From the NCBI GenBank assembly GCA_964406795.1, contig CAYOTA010000001.1:1-64000 (forward strand): a stretch of DNA of 64,000 nt, read 5' to 3'. The position numbers and the translations under genes were made by a program. Positions within the stretch are counted from its first letter, which is position 1; each line of letters starts with the position of its first letter. Below the pieces are notes generated by a model. That model made no database searches and had not been told where the DNA came from. It was given only the letters and a program-made list of their open reading frames with translations. This DNA comes from JAGORM01 sp964406795. GTDB lineage: Bacteria; Patescibacteriota; Microgenomatia; Levybacterales; GWA1-39-11. Below are positions 37,468 through 47,419 of this stretch, piece after piece.

Positions 37468-39111
37468 TTATGTTTTTGAAGTCTTTGTTTTTTTAGTTAA
37501 CTTTAAGAATACATAGACTCCGTATCCCATCAAACATACAAAGGCAATTAAAGAAATTATGTCAAAAAATCCCCGCAATTTTGTCTCATAAAATGTGAGC
37601 TCTATGGAATTTTGGCCAGCCGGTAATTCAAGACTCATTATGCCATATGGATTATTAAATTGTATCTCAGAGGGTCTGTCATTTACCAATGCTTTCCAAC
37701 CGGGATAATAAATTTGATTGACAGATAGTAAGCCCGCAGATGAAGACGCAGCATCAAATGTAATTTTATTTGAACTGTAAAATAGACTACTAATGTTAAA
37801 ACCGGAATTGATCTTTTCCTCATACCTTACTGTTGGGATACTAGAAACCCACAGGGGCATCAACTCCTGGGAAGATGTAGTTGTCGCTTCATTTGTGATG
37901 TAATAACTCTCTCCTCTGTTTACAAAATAATCAGGATTGGCATATGAAAATGTAAGTAAAATCGCAGAAATAACCAGTATTCCACCTAAAATTTTCCCAA
38001 ACTTAGCATTTGCAATTACACCTGTTAAAAATGACATAAGAAATCCTAATGGCAGCAAGAGTGTCCATGGATAATTTATTTCAGAAAGTAACGGAAGCCT
38101 CCAAATAAACTCAGCAACAGGAAACATCATCAGAATAAATATACTAGTCAATGTCAAAAAAGATATAAATAACGTGCGAGCAAAATCTGTCGTTTTAGGA
38201 AATGTAAAGACTGACAGAACAAACCCTATAAATTGAGGGATGCCAAGGTTGTATGAAAACGGGTTAGCATCAGTTGGAGTACCATATCCCCACGATGGAA
38301 TAAATATTTTAAATACATCAACAAAATATAAATTTCTATCTGCAATGGGAATTTTTGATAACTTTATATTTTGCTTTTCATATAAAGCAGGGAATATAAA
38401 AAATGATGACAAAACACCGCCCCATATACCAGCTGCAGCTACATACATTGCCTCTTTATACTTTTTTGCAATCAATAGAGCTGCTACAAAAAACACAGCT
38501 ATTAACCCAAAATAAACAGCCGAAATATTATGCGTTAAAGCAAGTACGCCTATCATTAATGCTGTACCAAAAATTCCTATGTGCCTCTTACTAGGATTTA
38601 CTATTAAAAGCATCGAGAGAAGTAAAAGCGGATACAGCGCAAATGCAACAGATTCTCCTATTGACCCTCTCACATACAGATCAACCATTCTGTAAGGGAG
38701 ATACAAATATAAAACCGCGCTTATAAAACCTGCAAGCTTACTCTTCCAAAAATATGCCGACAAGACAAACATTCCAAAAAATGAAACAAAAACGGATAGA
38801 ACAAATACAGCTTTTACGCTTTCTATAAATCCAAAATTCGCCGCATGAAAAACAGTTGTTACATAATATGGAAATGGGTAAGCAAAATTAAATAATGGGT
38901 ATCCGTATCCAAAATTAAGTGCCCCACTATACCTTGGGGGAAACTGTAAATCGCGAATTTCTCGAAACATCTCAGCGGCCCTCACAACTGCCCATTCCCC
39001 ATCATGTGTAGGGAAATATCCTGGTTTTAAGAATGGGAAGGTGACAAAGAAACAAAGGACTAAGCCTGCTAAAATGTATAAAAATGTTGATGTAGTAAAT
39101 TTAGGAAACAT
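37468..39111 (-). CDS. PTPS-related GT-C-like membrane protein
   Basis: A 547-residue polytopic protein from the ATG at 39111, 1 bp after the upstream stop; the longer version would need a TTG at 39123. It carries THDGEWAVVRA (H35-D36), GYGYPLFNFAYPFPYY (67-82) and YLPYRMVDLYVRGSIGES, all hallmarks of the family. The C-terminal domain includes YYPGWKALVN and LELPAGQNSIEL, a beta-rich fold like that of YfhO proteins. It forms a tandem pair with the paralog downstream. Confidence 0.77.
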   Translation of the reverse strand: MFPKFTTSTFLYILAGLVLCFFVTFPFLKPGYFPTHDGEWAVVRAAEMFREIRDLQFPPRYSGALNFGYGYPLFNFAYPFPYYVTTVFHAANFGFIESVKAVFVLSVFVSFFGMFVLSAYFWKSKLAGFISAVLYLYLPYRMVDLYVRGSIGESVAFALYPLLLLSMLLIVNPSKRHIGIFGTALMIGVLALTHNISAVYFGLIAVFFVAALLIAKKYKEAMYVAAAGIWGGVLSSFFIFPALYEKQNIKLSKIPIADRNLYFVDVFKIFIPSWGYGTPTDANPFSYNLGIPQFIGFVLSVFTFPKTTDFARTLFISFLTLTSIFILMMFPVAEFIWRLPLLSEINYPWTLLLPLGFLMSFLTGVIANAKFGKILGGILVISAILLTFSYANPDYFVNRGESYYITNEATTTSSQELMPLWVSSIPTVRYEEKINSGFNISSLFYSSNKITFDAASSSAGLLSVNQIYYPGWKALVNDRPSEIQFNNPYGIMSLELPAGQNSIELTFYETKLRGFFDIISLIAFVCLMGYGVYVFLKLTKKTKTSKT

Positions 39112-39112
39112 A

Positions 39113-40786
39113 TTATCTTTCAATTATTCTGTACGCTTCAGTGCCATCTGGAAAATAGATTATTTTTTGGGAAGAGGTCTCTGGTACTTCATCTGGGGCT
39201 GCAATAATAAGCGTGTTCTTCAGCTTTTGATCCTGCCCCCATTCTATTTTTCTGAATTCGTATTTACCAATTTTGCGCTCAAATCTTGGTATCTGCCCAT
39301 TTCCTGTAAAATTCCAATTTTTTTGATACCATACAGGATCAATTTTATTGTAGAAAAGATAAAAAACGTATGGCTGATCATACTTATAAGACATGATAAT
39401 TTTTTCAAACTTTTCCTCTTTTTGTTTCGCATATAAAACAGCTTCTTTGTTTCCATATTGCCAAAAGTAACCATACTCACGAGGAGTATGAATATAATAT
39501 TGATGAAAATAATACAAAATGTTGAGAACAAAAGATATAAAAACTACTCCCAAAATTACATATTTGTAGTTAGCTTTCATTTTTAAAATATATGCTCCAA
39601 ATATAAAGAGACCAACACCAAACCATATGTCAAAAACTGGTGCCATAATAATTGCACGCACTGGATGAGGTGCTCCAGATGAAATACTAGAAGCAAGTGG
39701 TGCCAAAAACATAAGCAACAATAAAACGCCTATCTGTTTGTTTATATTTCTTACCAAAATATATACTCCAAATAAAATAAACGGCAATGAGAAAAGATAA
39801 AGCATACCAAAGTCTACTGCATGATGTTGCACTCCACCATCACCATATATAAATAAATAGCCAGGATTATAATGTTCTAAATATCCTTTAACCGCCGCAA
39901 GGATATAGACAAATCTTCTATTTTCAAATAAATACCCCAAGAGATTTCCATTAGACGCATCAAGCTCCAGTCTTTCTATAGATTTCTGAAGCTCCGGAGT
40001 ATCTCCAAAAATAGTCACCATAGATAATCTGCTTCCAGTACCACCATTAGATAGTAAAAAGCTAGAATATATCGGAATCACCAATAGTCCAAAAAGCACC
40101 AGTGAAGCAAGTGCTATATATTTACTTTTTAACAATTCTTTAAAATATAAAACAGTATATGCAAATAAAAATATAGGAACTATAAGCCTAAAACTGTGAT
40201 ATGAGTACATTGATAGTATAAGTAAAATAGACGCAATGATTAGAAATTTTGGTCGTTTTAAAAATTTATACAGACATAAAACACCAGCTAGTAAAAAGAA
40301 TAATCCTATATTTCCTTCATATGCAGCTCTTGAAAATTGCAGGCTCCATGGAGATATTGCAAATAATAATGCTGATGTTAATGCAACTCCTGTTGAATAC
40401 TTAAAAAGACTAAATTCACCATCTTTTTTATCCTTTTTTAATACTTGAACAACAAGCGCATATACAACTAGCACAGACAACGAGCCAAGAAGTGCTGAGG
40501 GAAACCTTACAGAAAATTCATTTAAACCAAAAATCACAATTGATGGAACTGTAAGATATGCGTAAAGTGGCGGCTTGTAGTCATCAAATGAACGAATAGA
40601 TAAGGGTAAAAAATTGCCGTATTCATCTTTTCCGGTTTTAAGAATCGAATAAGCGTTGTATCCATTTGATACCTCATCCCAATTTAAGCTGGGTGGGTTT
40701 CCTGATAGATTATAGAATCTTAAAAACAATCCAATAAGAAAGATTAATCCTAATAAAAAATACTTATGTCTTGTGAAATTGCTCAT
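39113..40786 (-). CDS. GT39/ArnT-like glycosyltransferase, GYNAYS subgroup (copy 4)
   Basis: A 557-residue polytopic protein with NWDEVSNGYNAYS (acidic pair at 37-38), GKDEYGN and FDDYKPPLYAYL. FSRAAYEGNIGLF follows near 145. The C-terminal soluble domain has DQPYVFYLFYNKIDP, equivalent to the block in copies 1-3. It forms a tandem pair with copy 5, separated by 13 bp, and so repeats the tandem arrangement at 15.9-20.8 kb. Expected to transfer a polyprenyl-phosphate-linked sugar on the outer face of the membrane. Confidence 0.78.
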   Translation of the reverse strand: MSNFTRHKYFLLGLIFLIGLFLRFYNLSGNPPSLNWDEVSNGYNAYSILKTGKDEYGNFLPLSIRSFDDYKPPLYAYLTVPSIVIFGLNEFSVRFPSALLGSLSVLVVYALVVQVLKKDKKDGEFSLFKYSTGVALTSALLFAISPWSLQFSRAAYEGNIGLFFLLAGVLCLYKFLKRPKFLIIASILLILSMYSYHSFRLIVPIFLFAYTVLYFKELLKSKYIALASLVLFGLLVIPIYSSFLLSNGGTGSRLSMVTIFGDTPELQKSIERLELDASNGNLLGYLFENRRFVYILAAVKGYLEHYNPGYLFIYGDGGVQHHAVDFGMLYLFSLPFILFGVYILVRNINKQIGVLLLLMFLAPLASSISSGAPHPVRAIIMAPVFDIWFGVGLFIFGAYILKMKANYKYVILGVVFISFVLNILYYFHQYYIHTPREYGYFWQYGNKEAVLYAKQKEEKFEKIIMSYKYDQPYVFYLFYNKIDPVWYQKNWNFTGNGQIPRFERKIGKYEFRKIEWGQDQKLKNTLIIAAPDEVPETSSQKIIYFPDGTEAYRIIER

Positions 40787-40799
40787 TATTATTATGTTG

Positions 40800-42461
40800 C
40801 TACCTGTAAACTACTCTAAAGCCTAAAGATCCGTCCTCACGATATATATTTTTATAATTCACCTGCTTACTAGGTTCAGGACATGTACCACGATCCACAT
40901 AAATAACTCTTGTACCTTTTGGTATAGAAACACTTTCATTAACAGATGGACATTCATTTGGAACGAATACATATTTACCAAAACCTTTAAAATCCGCATC
41001 TTTGGGTGAGCCTTCTTGTATATATGTTTTTGGATTATATTGAGAATAGAATAATACTAACGGATACCCTCCTCCGGTTTTTGTCATAATCACTTTGTCA
41101 TAGTCTTCATATTTACTTGTCACATTCTGCATCATTTCAGCAAATCCATTATTTCTATACCATGTCCTATGTGTAGAACCGTGTACAAAATACTGATGTA
41201 TAAAATATACTTCAGAATAGAAAACTACAGCTGATAAAAACACCAAACATATAATTTTTAACCATCTTTTATTTAAAAAATACAGAAAAGAAATAAATCC
41301 ATATGCAGTCACAAACTCAAGCATTGGAAATAAAACTATTGCTCGTTGGAAATTAGGAATATCATCTATGGTCAGTGCGGCAACCAATGGAGAAAGTAGA
41401 ATCCAAATTATAGGAATATATGACAGACGCGTTTTCTTTTGAATAAGCAAAATAAAACCCATAACTAAGAACGGTAATTCAAAAATATGAAGCAATCCCA
41501 TCCTGTTTACGTCATACCAAATAGGAAGCCCACCGGAAATAAACAAAAAATCCCCACTAAAATATTCTAGATAATTTGTCACATAATCAAACCCAAAATT
41601 ATTTAGTTTGTTATGATATATTCTGGCTTCAAGCGGTCCAACCCCCACCGTCCCATCTTCACGTAGATGCTCTTCTAATACAAGCCGTGTTTCAGGATGA
41701 GAAAACACATTTACCTGTGTAAATCTGCCCGATCCTCCTTTAACTAGGAATACTAAGGCAAATGATAGAAGACACATTGCTAAAATACCAATCACTAAAA
41801 CGCTTGTAAAATATCTTTTCTTTTTAACCAGAAAATTTTTGTAGTATAGTAAAGAGGTTGCAATGACTATTAGAGGAACAAATACACGAGGTGTGTGATA
41901 CAAAAAGAAGCTGCTTGATAAAATGATTAGTGACAAAATTAATAATTTAGTACGGTACTCAATAATACTTTTAAAAAATAACAAAAACCCAAGCAGTACA
42001 AAGAATAGAGCCACAATTGTTTCAGCACTTGCACGAGATAAAACAGTATGCCACGGAGCAATTGTCAGCAATAGTGCAGATACAAGCGCAACTTTATTGC
42101 TTTTACTCAAATATAAACAAAGAAAGTAAAAAGGAATTATGGTAGCAATACCAAATATAGCTCCAGGAAGTCTTGTTGAGAATTCAGTCAATCCAAATAC
42201 AGCAACAGGCAAGATTGCTAAGAAGTGGTACCCAGATGGCCTATTGTCTCCAAAAATATCTACATACAGTGGTAAAAACTTACCCTCATCTGATTTGCCA
42301 GTCTGCATGAGTGAATAGGCATTATATCCCAGGGAAGCTTCATCAATGTGAAAACCGGCAGGAGAAGTTTTCAAGTTTACGAGACGCACAACGCACGAAA
42401 AAATAATAAGTGCTGCCAAAATTAGAAGAGTTAGCTTATTTCTTTTTATTTTTTTTAGCAT
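40800..42461 (-). CDS. GT39/ArnT-like glycosyltransferase, GYNAYS subgroup (copy 5)
   Basis: A 553-residue polytopic protein with HIDEASLGYNAYS (acidic pair at 40-41), then GKSDEGK (the usual GKDEYG is altered) and FGDNRPSGYHFLA in place of the KPPLY motif. LSRASAETIVALF follows. The C-terminal domain has YPLVLFYSQYNPKTY and a run rich in Cys and Pro (NECPSVNES, RGTCPEPSK). It is the most divergent of the five. It overlaps the upstream YfhO-like gene by 26 bp. Confidence 0.77.
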   Translation of the reverse strand: MLKKIKRNKLTLLILAALIIFSCVVRLVNLKTSPAGFHIDEASLGYNAYSLMQTGKSDEGKFLPLYVDIFGDNRPSGYHFLAILPVAVFGLTEFSTRLPGAIFGIATIIPFYFLCLYLSKSNKVALVSALLLTIAPWHTVLSRASAETIVALFFVLLGFLLFFKSIIEYRTKLLILSLIILSSSFFLYHTPRVFVPLIVIATSLLYYKNFLVKKKRYFTSVLVIGILAMCLLSFALVFLVKGGSGRFTQVNVFSHPETRLVLEEHLREDGTVGVGPLEARIYHNKLNNFGFDYVTNYLEYFSGDFLFISGGLPIWYDVNRMGLLHIFELPFLVMGFILLIQKKTRLSYIPIIWILLSPLVAALTIDDIPNFQRAIVLFPMLEFVTAYGFISFLYFLNKRWLKIICLVFLSAVVFYSEVYFIHQYFVHGSTHRTWYRNNGFAEMMQNVTSKYEDYDKVIMTKTGGGYPLVLFYSQYNPKTYIQEGSPKDADFKGFGKYVFVPNECPSVNESVSIPKGTRVIYVDRGTCPEPSKQVNYKNIYREDGSLGFRVVYR

Positions 42462-44790
42462 AGACTTTTACAAGGGTACCAAACAACATGGTTAATATCA
42501 AACCTACAAATGACATTAAAGACACAATCAAGCCTATCTTAAAAGATTGTGGTTCATAATTCATCTCAACTATGTGTGACCCCTTTAAAATTGGTATGGC
42601 TCTATATGTATAATTTGCACGTAAAATTGGTGTTTTAACTCCATCCACATAAGCTTCCCACCCGGGAAAATATGTATCTGAGATAAATAACAGCTGATTA
42701 GCGTTAGACTTGGTTTCCAGCTTCACTTTATTAGGAAGATAGGATAGTAATTTTATAGTACCTGCGCTCCCAGAAGAAATAGTAAAATTATTTAGCTCAT
42801 TTTCAATAATTACTGATTTTTGGATATCGAATTGTGGATCATATAACCGTTTTAAAATTTCTTTTTTGTCAGCTATTACCTCGTACTCTCCTACAAGTTT
42901 TAAGCGAGGAAGATAATCTAGATTTTCATAAATCTGCCATCCTTCCTTCTGCCATAATAGCTTGTAATCTACTTCATCAAATGCGCTATCTACACCTAGA
43001 TCATTTTTTTTATTCAGTAAATACTTTACTCCCGTCAGATCCAAAACCCTCCTCCTATAAAAGTTTTCTTTGAGTTCATTCACCCCGTATCCTGATTTTA
43101 TATCAGCAACTGTTTTAGGTAGTATGGCCGGCAAGATACCATTCCCTGAAGTAAAAAGAAACTCACCATATCTTTTACTAAATAATGGATTATATCCTTC
43201 TGTTCCGTACATTTTTTCAATAATTTGAAACTCGGAATCTATATGCGCACTGCCGTATCCCCATACTCTATCAATACCTTGAATTTGTTGTAACTTATTT
43301 ATAACTTTGGAATTAGGATATATATAGGAACGCGGCACGAAAGAGTTAAACTTTACGAATGAATAAAATAATTCAAATACCAAAAGTGCCACTATAATAA
43401 ATGAAGCAATATTTCTATTAATTCTTAAAACAATAAAAAAAGCACCCAACACAAATATTCCTGTGGGTAATATCATATTTCTTTTTGACACGGCAAGTAA
43501 TGGATCTGAGATAATGAAAGCTAAGACCCACAATGCGGCAAGAATAACAGCAAAACCGCAAATAACCAAAACTAGCTTTAGTTTATTTTCTTTCTTATAG
43601 AAAAAGTTATCAAATCCAATAGCACCCAGGACACATATACAAAAACTCATAATAGACAATACACGGGTTGGAATACCAGTGGACAAAATAGGAATTCCTA
43701 CGCTATGTAAATATGCGGTAAGTGGGGAAGAAATACTTGTTATGAGTACTATTGCAGCAACTACAGAAAAAAACAATTTATAAAATGTCTGCTTAGTGAC
43801 AAGAGCAAATACTGCAAATATAAATGTCCATAAGCCTACAGAAAGTGTACGCTCTAAAATTGACCCACCTTTCAAAAAGTAATTATTTGTGGCTGGATTG
43901 CCAAAAAAATCAGGAACTAAAAACGTTACTAAACTTTCAACTGGTAACAGTCTTTCAAGTAAATCTGTATATGAATAATTTCCTCTGAGTGAAGCCGTCA
44001 CAAGCTCATACAATGGAAGCAGTTGTACAAAAGATAAAAGAATACTTATTATAAATGAGCATCCAATAAGCATGTATATTTTCAAAGATCTTTTTTTGTC
44101 GGTCATGAGTTTACAGGTTACATATGCCGCAGACAAAATATAAATATACATGGTTAGCTGGATATAACCTGCTAGCGTGGATAATCCAGAAGCCAAAATA
44201 AGAAGGATAAACCAATACCATCTATGTGTACGCAGTATTTTCTCAATCGAAAACAATACGAGAGGAAGATACGCCAGAGAATGTCCAATATTTCCATATT
44301 CTCCCCATACTGTTAAAAATGAACAAAAGGAAAATGCAATTGAGCCAAAAAGGGAAGATAACTTTTGAAGCCCAATTACACGCAAATATAAATAAGTAAA
44401 AAACAACGCAAATACATACTGCAGGATTATGTATATGCTCCATGCCTCAATAAAAGGCAAAAGAAAGAAAATAACATTTACTGGGTACAGTGTTCCGGAC
44501 TGCAAACTTGCGAAATGTGGAGTACCTGAAAAAACGTATGGGTTCCACAATGGAAATTCACCAGACTTAATAGATTCTATGGAAAAAAATTTCCAAGGAT
44601 ATAATTCACGCACTACATCGGCACCCTGACCTTTATGAGGAATACCAACAAATAAAGACTTATATGGCTCATAATTTGCCATGAGTAAGTCTCCAGGAAA
44701 CGGAATTAAGCCAAAAATAACAGTTTTATAAAAAAATAAAAGCGGGATAAATACAAATAAAGATCCGAACAATAAGTTCTTAAAGCTCAT
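42436..44790 (-). CDS. YfhO-like membrane glycosyltransferase
   Basis: A 784-residue YfhO paralog. It has the first-loop acid in IPFPGDLLMANYEPY (D34), a GADVVRELYPWKFFS block, and LWNPYVFSGTPHFASLQSG (81-99) followed by TLYPVN. About 12 helices lead to a C-terminal soluble domain with FPGWEAYVDGV and a final helix. It is nearer to the copy at 27.7 kb than to that at 22.5 kb, on the basis of the PLWNPYxFxGTPHxA motif. It lies between a GT39 pair and a PMT-like gene. Confidence 0.83.
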   Translation of the reverse strand: MSFKNLLFGSLFVFIPLLFFYKTVIFGLIPFPGDLLMANYEPYKSLFVGIPHKGQGADVVRELYPWKFFSIESIKSGEFPLWNPYVFSGTPHFASLQSGTLYPVNVIFFLLPFIEAWSIYIILQYVFALFFTYLYLRVIGLQKLSSLFGSIAFSFCSFLTVWGEYGNIGHSLAYLPLVLFSIEKILRTHRWYWFILLILASGLSTLAGYIQLTMYIYILSAAYVTCKLMTDKKRSLKIYMLIGCSFIISILLSFVQLLPLYELVTASLRGNYSYTDLLERLLPVESLVTFLVPDFFGNPATNNYFLKGGSILERTLSVGLWTFIFAVFALVTKQTFYKLFFSVVAAIVLITSISSPLTAYLHSVGIPILSTGIPTRVLSIMSFCICVLGAIGFDNFFYKKENKLKLVLVICGFAVILAALWVLAFIISDPLLAVSKRNMILPTGIFVLGAFFIVLRINRNIASFIIVALLVFELFYSFVKFNSFVPRSYIYPNSKVINKLQQIQGIDRVWGYGSAHIDSEFQIIEKMYGTEGYNPLFSKRYGEFLFTSGNGILPAILPKTVADIKSGYGVNELKENFYRRRVLDLTGVKYLLNKKNDLGVDSAFDEVDYKLLWQKEGWQIYENLDYLPRLKLVGEYEVIADKKEILKRLYDPQFDIQKSVIIENELNNFTISSGSAGTIKLLSYLPNKVKLETKSNANQLLFISDTYFPGWEAYVDGVKTPILRANYTYRAIPILKGSHIVEMNYEPQSFKIGLIVSLMSFVGLILTMLFGTLVKVYAKKNKKK

Positions 44791-44792
44791 GA

Positions 44793-46337
44793 CTATGGAT
44801 TAACTTTGTAAATTGAAAGATATCTATCACCATTTCCTTTTTGGTATTTTGCAATAAGTGTAAGCGGCCAATTAATAGGCGCCGATTCGGAATCGTTAAA
44901 TACGTAATATACCGGGATTTCTTGAGCCATTACCTTAAGGTCTTCTGGAAGCTCTGAGGGGAGTGGATATATGCCACGTGTTTGTATGTTGGGATTTTCT
45001 CCAAGGTAAATTTCCATAGCGTTTGTAGGTAAGCTGCCGAAAGTTCCTTGTGTTGCAACGTAAATGTTGCTTTTCAAAGATTCTTTTTTAAAAAATTCAA
45101 CCATCTCGGATACCCCTCCCCCAGCTGGCCAAGAATTTACATACTGGTTTCGGTCCGCTGCAGGAATTGGCGCATGGGTAATCTTAAATATAATAAAGTA
45201 ATCTGCATATATCATAAAGGATGCGGCAAGTAAGAAAATAATTACCGATATAAATACGTTTTTGAATCTTTGCATAAGAGTATAAACGGCATATGTTCCC
45301 AAAATAAGAGCAGGAATAGTCATAAAATAGATAAATCTTGGATACAGTGTCTTTCCAAAAATCCCAAGTGCAACAAACGGTGCCATACTCCACACTAAAA
45401 GCAGTACTTTTTCCCGAAGATTTTTCCCAATAAAAAAAGCCAATACTACAAATAGTACAAAGGGAATAGTTACATAAGTTACATACCAGCCGCTAATCGC
45501 ATTAAAGTTTCCATATAAAAACTCTAGTGGGTGTCTGATCCATTCTGAAAATGGATACACAAACAATCCATTTTTTTCATCAATAATATAAAAGAAAGGT
45601 GAAAGTCTTAAAATAGAATACATGGAATATGCAACTGTAGCCGCCACGCCAGCATAGAATAACCACTCCAGCAACCTTCTTTTGAAGTGTGACTGCCTAA
45701 AATCAAATAATATAAGAGAGAACGGCAAGAGGTAGATTGCAAAAAAACCGGACGTTTTGGTCAATACTGCGCTACCTATTACAACTCCGGTAAGCAGTGC
45801 AATATCCAACCGCATGTAGCGGACCAGCAGTACTTCCATGTAGAGAGACCAAACCATAGTACAGGCAACTAAAGCATCGTACATTGCCATGCGATCCATA
45901 ACTAATGCAAAAGGAAATAGTACAAAGAATAGACCAGCAATATATCCTATTTTCTTTGATTCTAGGAGATGCCCAAAAATCTGGTTTAAGACACTTCCGG
46001 ATCTTTTCTTTTTAAATAGCTCAAGTGTTAACATCATGACCCCAAGTAGGGTACCAAATCCAGCAAAAACCGAAACTAGCCGAGATGCAAATAGTGGGTC
46101 ACTTACAACTCTCATGATGTTCATGGCAATCCAAATAAAAGAGGGCTGTTTTCCATCCGTTAAAGATATAAATCTCCATGCGGCATCTTGCCTTGCAATC
46201 TGAGCCCAACGTACATAGATTGCCTCATCAGTGAATAGAGGAAGACCCATGATGTTAGTAAGTCTAGTTGCAAAATAGAGGCCAAAAATAGCTAAACAGA
46301 TGAGAAGCGTTGCAATACGTACCTTGTTAAAAACCAT
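44793..46337 (-). CDS. GT39/PMT-like polytopic glycosyltransferase
   Basis: A 514-residue protein with about 11 helices. The first loop reads LFTDEAIYVRWAQIA (acidic pair at 37-38) and continues with LTDGKQPSFIWI (59-70), typical of PMT/ArnT-like bacterial GT39 proteins. It lacks the GYNAYS motif of the five-copy group. A short C-terminal tail of about 90 residues (ESLKSNIYVATQGTF onward) is the only soluble part. It overlaps the next upstream gene by 46 bp, so the two are probably translated together. Confidence 0.78.
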   Translation of the reverse strand: MVFNKVRIATLLICLAIFGLYFATRLTNIMGLPLFTDEAIYVRWAQIARQDAAWRFISLTDGKQPSFIWIAMNIMRVVSDPLFASRLVSVFAGFGTLLGVMMLTLELFKKKRSGSVLNQIFGHLLESKKIGYIAGLFFVLFPFALVMDRMAMYDALVACTMVWSLYMEVLLVRYMRLDIALLTGVVIGSAVLTKTSGFFAIYLLPFSLILFDFRQSHFKRRLLEWLFYAGVAATVAYSMYSILRLSPFFYIIDEKNGLFVYPFSEWIRHPLEFLYGNFNAISGWYVTYVTIPFVLFVVLAFFIGKNLREKVLLLVWSMAPFVALGIFGKTLYPRFIYFMTIPALILGTYAVYTLMQRFKNVFISVIIFLLAASFMIYADYFIIFKITHAPIPAADRNQYVNSWPAGGGVSEMVEFFKKESLKSNIYVATQGTFGSLPTNAMEIYLGENPNIQTRGIYPLPSELPEDLKVMAQEIPVYYVFNDSESAPINWPLTLIAKYQKGNGDRYLSIYKVNP

Positions 46338-47419
46338 ATTGTTAAATTATACATGAAAGGCAGTAAAAGCAATAGATAACGTGGAAAAACCGGCGTAAAA
46401 GTTAAAAAAACTAGATAGGAAATTACCCATAATGCAATAAGAATTCTGCCGGAATACTCTATTTTCATTTTTCTGTCTCTCATGTACTCAATAATAAAAG
46501 CTAAAAAAGCAAAGATACTTCCTATAAAACTTACCGGCCATAAAATAGTCCACTCTAAGACTTTTTGTACTCCACCAAACCAGGTATACCACTTTCCAAA
46601 TAAAATCATTGGGTACACTATTCCATATGATGCTTTTACTCCTGTGGAATAAAAATGAATTATCCATTTCTGTACTCCTAAAAATCCTAAAAACGTGCCA
46701 CCTTTTATAAAATACATACTATATGAAAAGAGAAAAATAAGCAGCAAAAAAACCATACTAAATAAAAATGTTTTGATCCGTTTCTTATCAAACAGGTATA
46801 CCCAAACTGTAATTGGTGCAAAAATGAAAAGTGAACCCAATGGAAATTTGGTTGCCGCAAAACAACCCAGAAATATTCCAACCAATATATATTTTTTCAG
46901 TAAAGTAAAATAAAGTGTTAGCAATAGAAACAATAAATATGTTGTATCTAAATATGGAGCACGAAGTTGAGATGTAAATAACGGATCAAATGAAAAAAGA
47001 ACAACTGGAATAAACGCCAATAACTTATTTGAAAACAATTTTAGATTCAGCAAGTAGAACACCCCAAGACATAAAATACCAATGAGAAGGATCAACACAT
47101 TTTGATTTCCAAATAGTATTTCACCAAACCCAATAATGTATTTTCCAAGTGGAGGAATTTCAGCATTTAGAAGTGCTGGATTTCCGCCTGTTATGTAATT
47201 CCAACCTGCATATGCATACAGTCCATCATCTCCTATTGAGTTTTGAGAATTAGGAACAACCCATTGGGACTGCTGATATCTTTGTGTCCAGTAGGCTGAA
47301 TCAAACGGAGTTGTGTATTCTTTGGAATAGCCTACGATTATAAACAGAAGGTGTACAAAAAAAACGGCAAAAAGTATTGCAAATAAAATTAATTTTGCGT
47401 TACGCTTAGTGTATCTCAT
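46292..47419 (-). CDS. PMT-like GT-C protein, truncated form
   Basis: A 375-residue polytopic protein. The first loop has GDDGLYAYAGWNYI (D64-D65) and GGNPALLNAEIPPLGKY (78-94), which closely follows the GxNPxxxHPPLGK-type motif of protein O-mannosyltransferases, with EIPP in place of HPP. It ends after about eight helices with no soluble tail, so it is shorter than standard PMT proteins. It begins with an ATGA overlap on the MptB-like stop. It may work on the same donor as the overlapping GT39 gene. Confidence 0.73.
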   Translation of the reverse strand: MRYTKRNAKLILFAILFAVFFVHLLFIIVGYSKEYTTPFDSAYWTQRYQQSQWVVPNSQNSIGDDGLYAYAGWNYITGGNPALLNAEIPPLGKYIIGFGEILFGNQNVLILLIGILCLGVFYLLNLKLFSNKLLAFIPVVLFSFDPLFTSQLRAPYLDTTYLLFLLLTLYFTLLKKYILVGIFLGCFAATKFPLGSLFIFAPITVWVYLFDKKRIKTFLFSMVFLLLIFLFSYSMYFIKGGTFLGFLGVQKWIIHFYSTGVKASYGIVYPMILFGKWYTWFGGVQKVLEWTILWPVSFIGSIFAFLAFIIEYMRDRKMKIEYSGRILIALWVISYLVFLTFTPVFPRYLLLLLPFMYNLTIWFLTRYVLQRFSSV

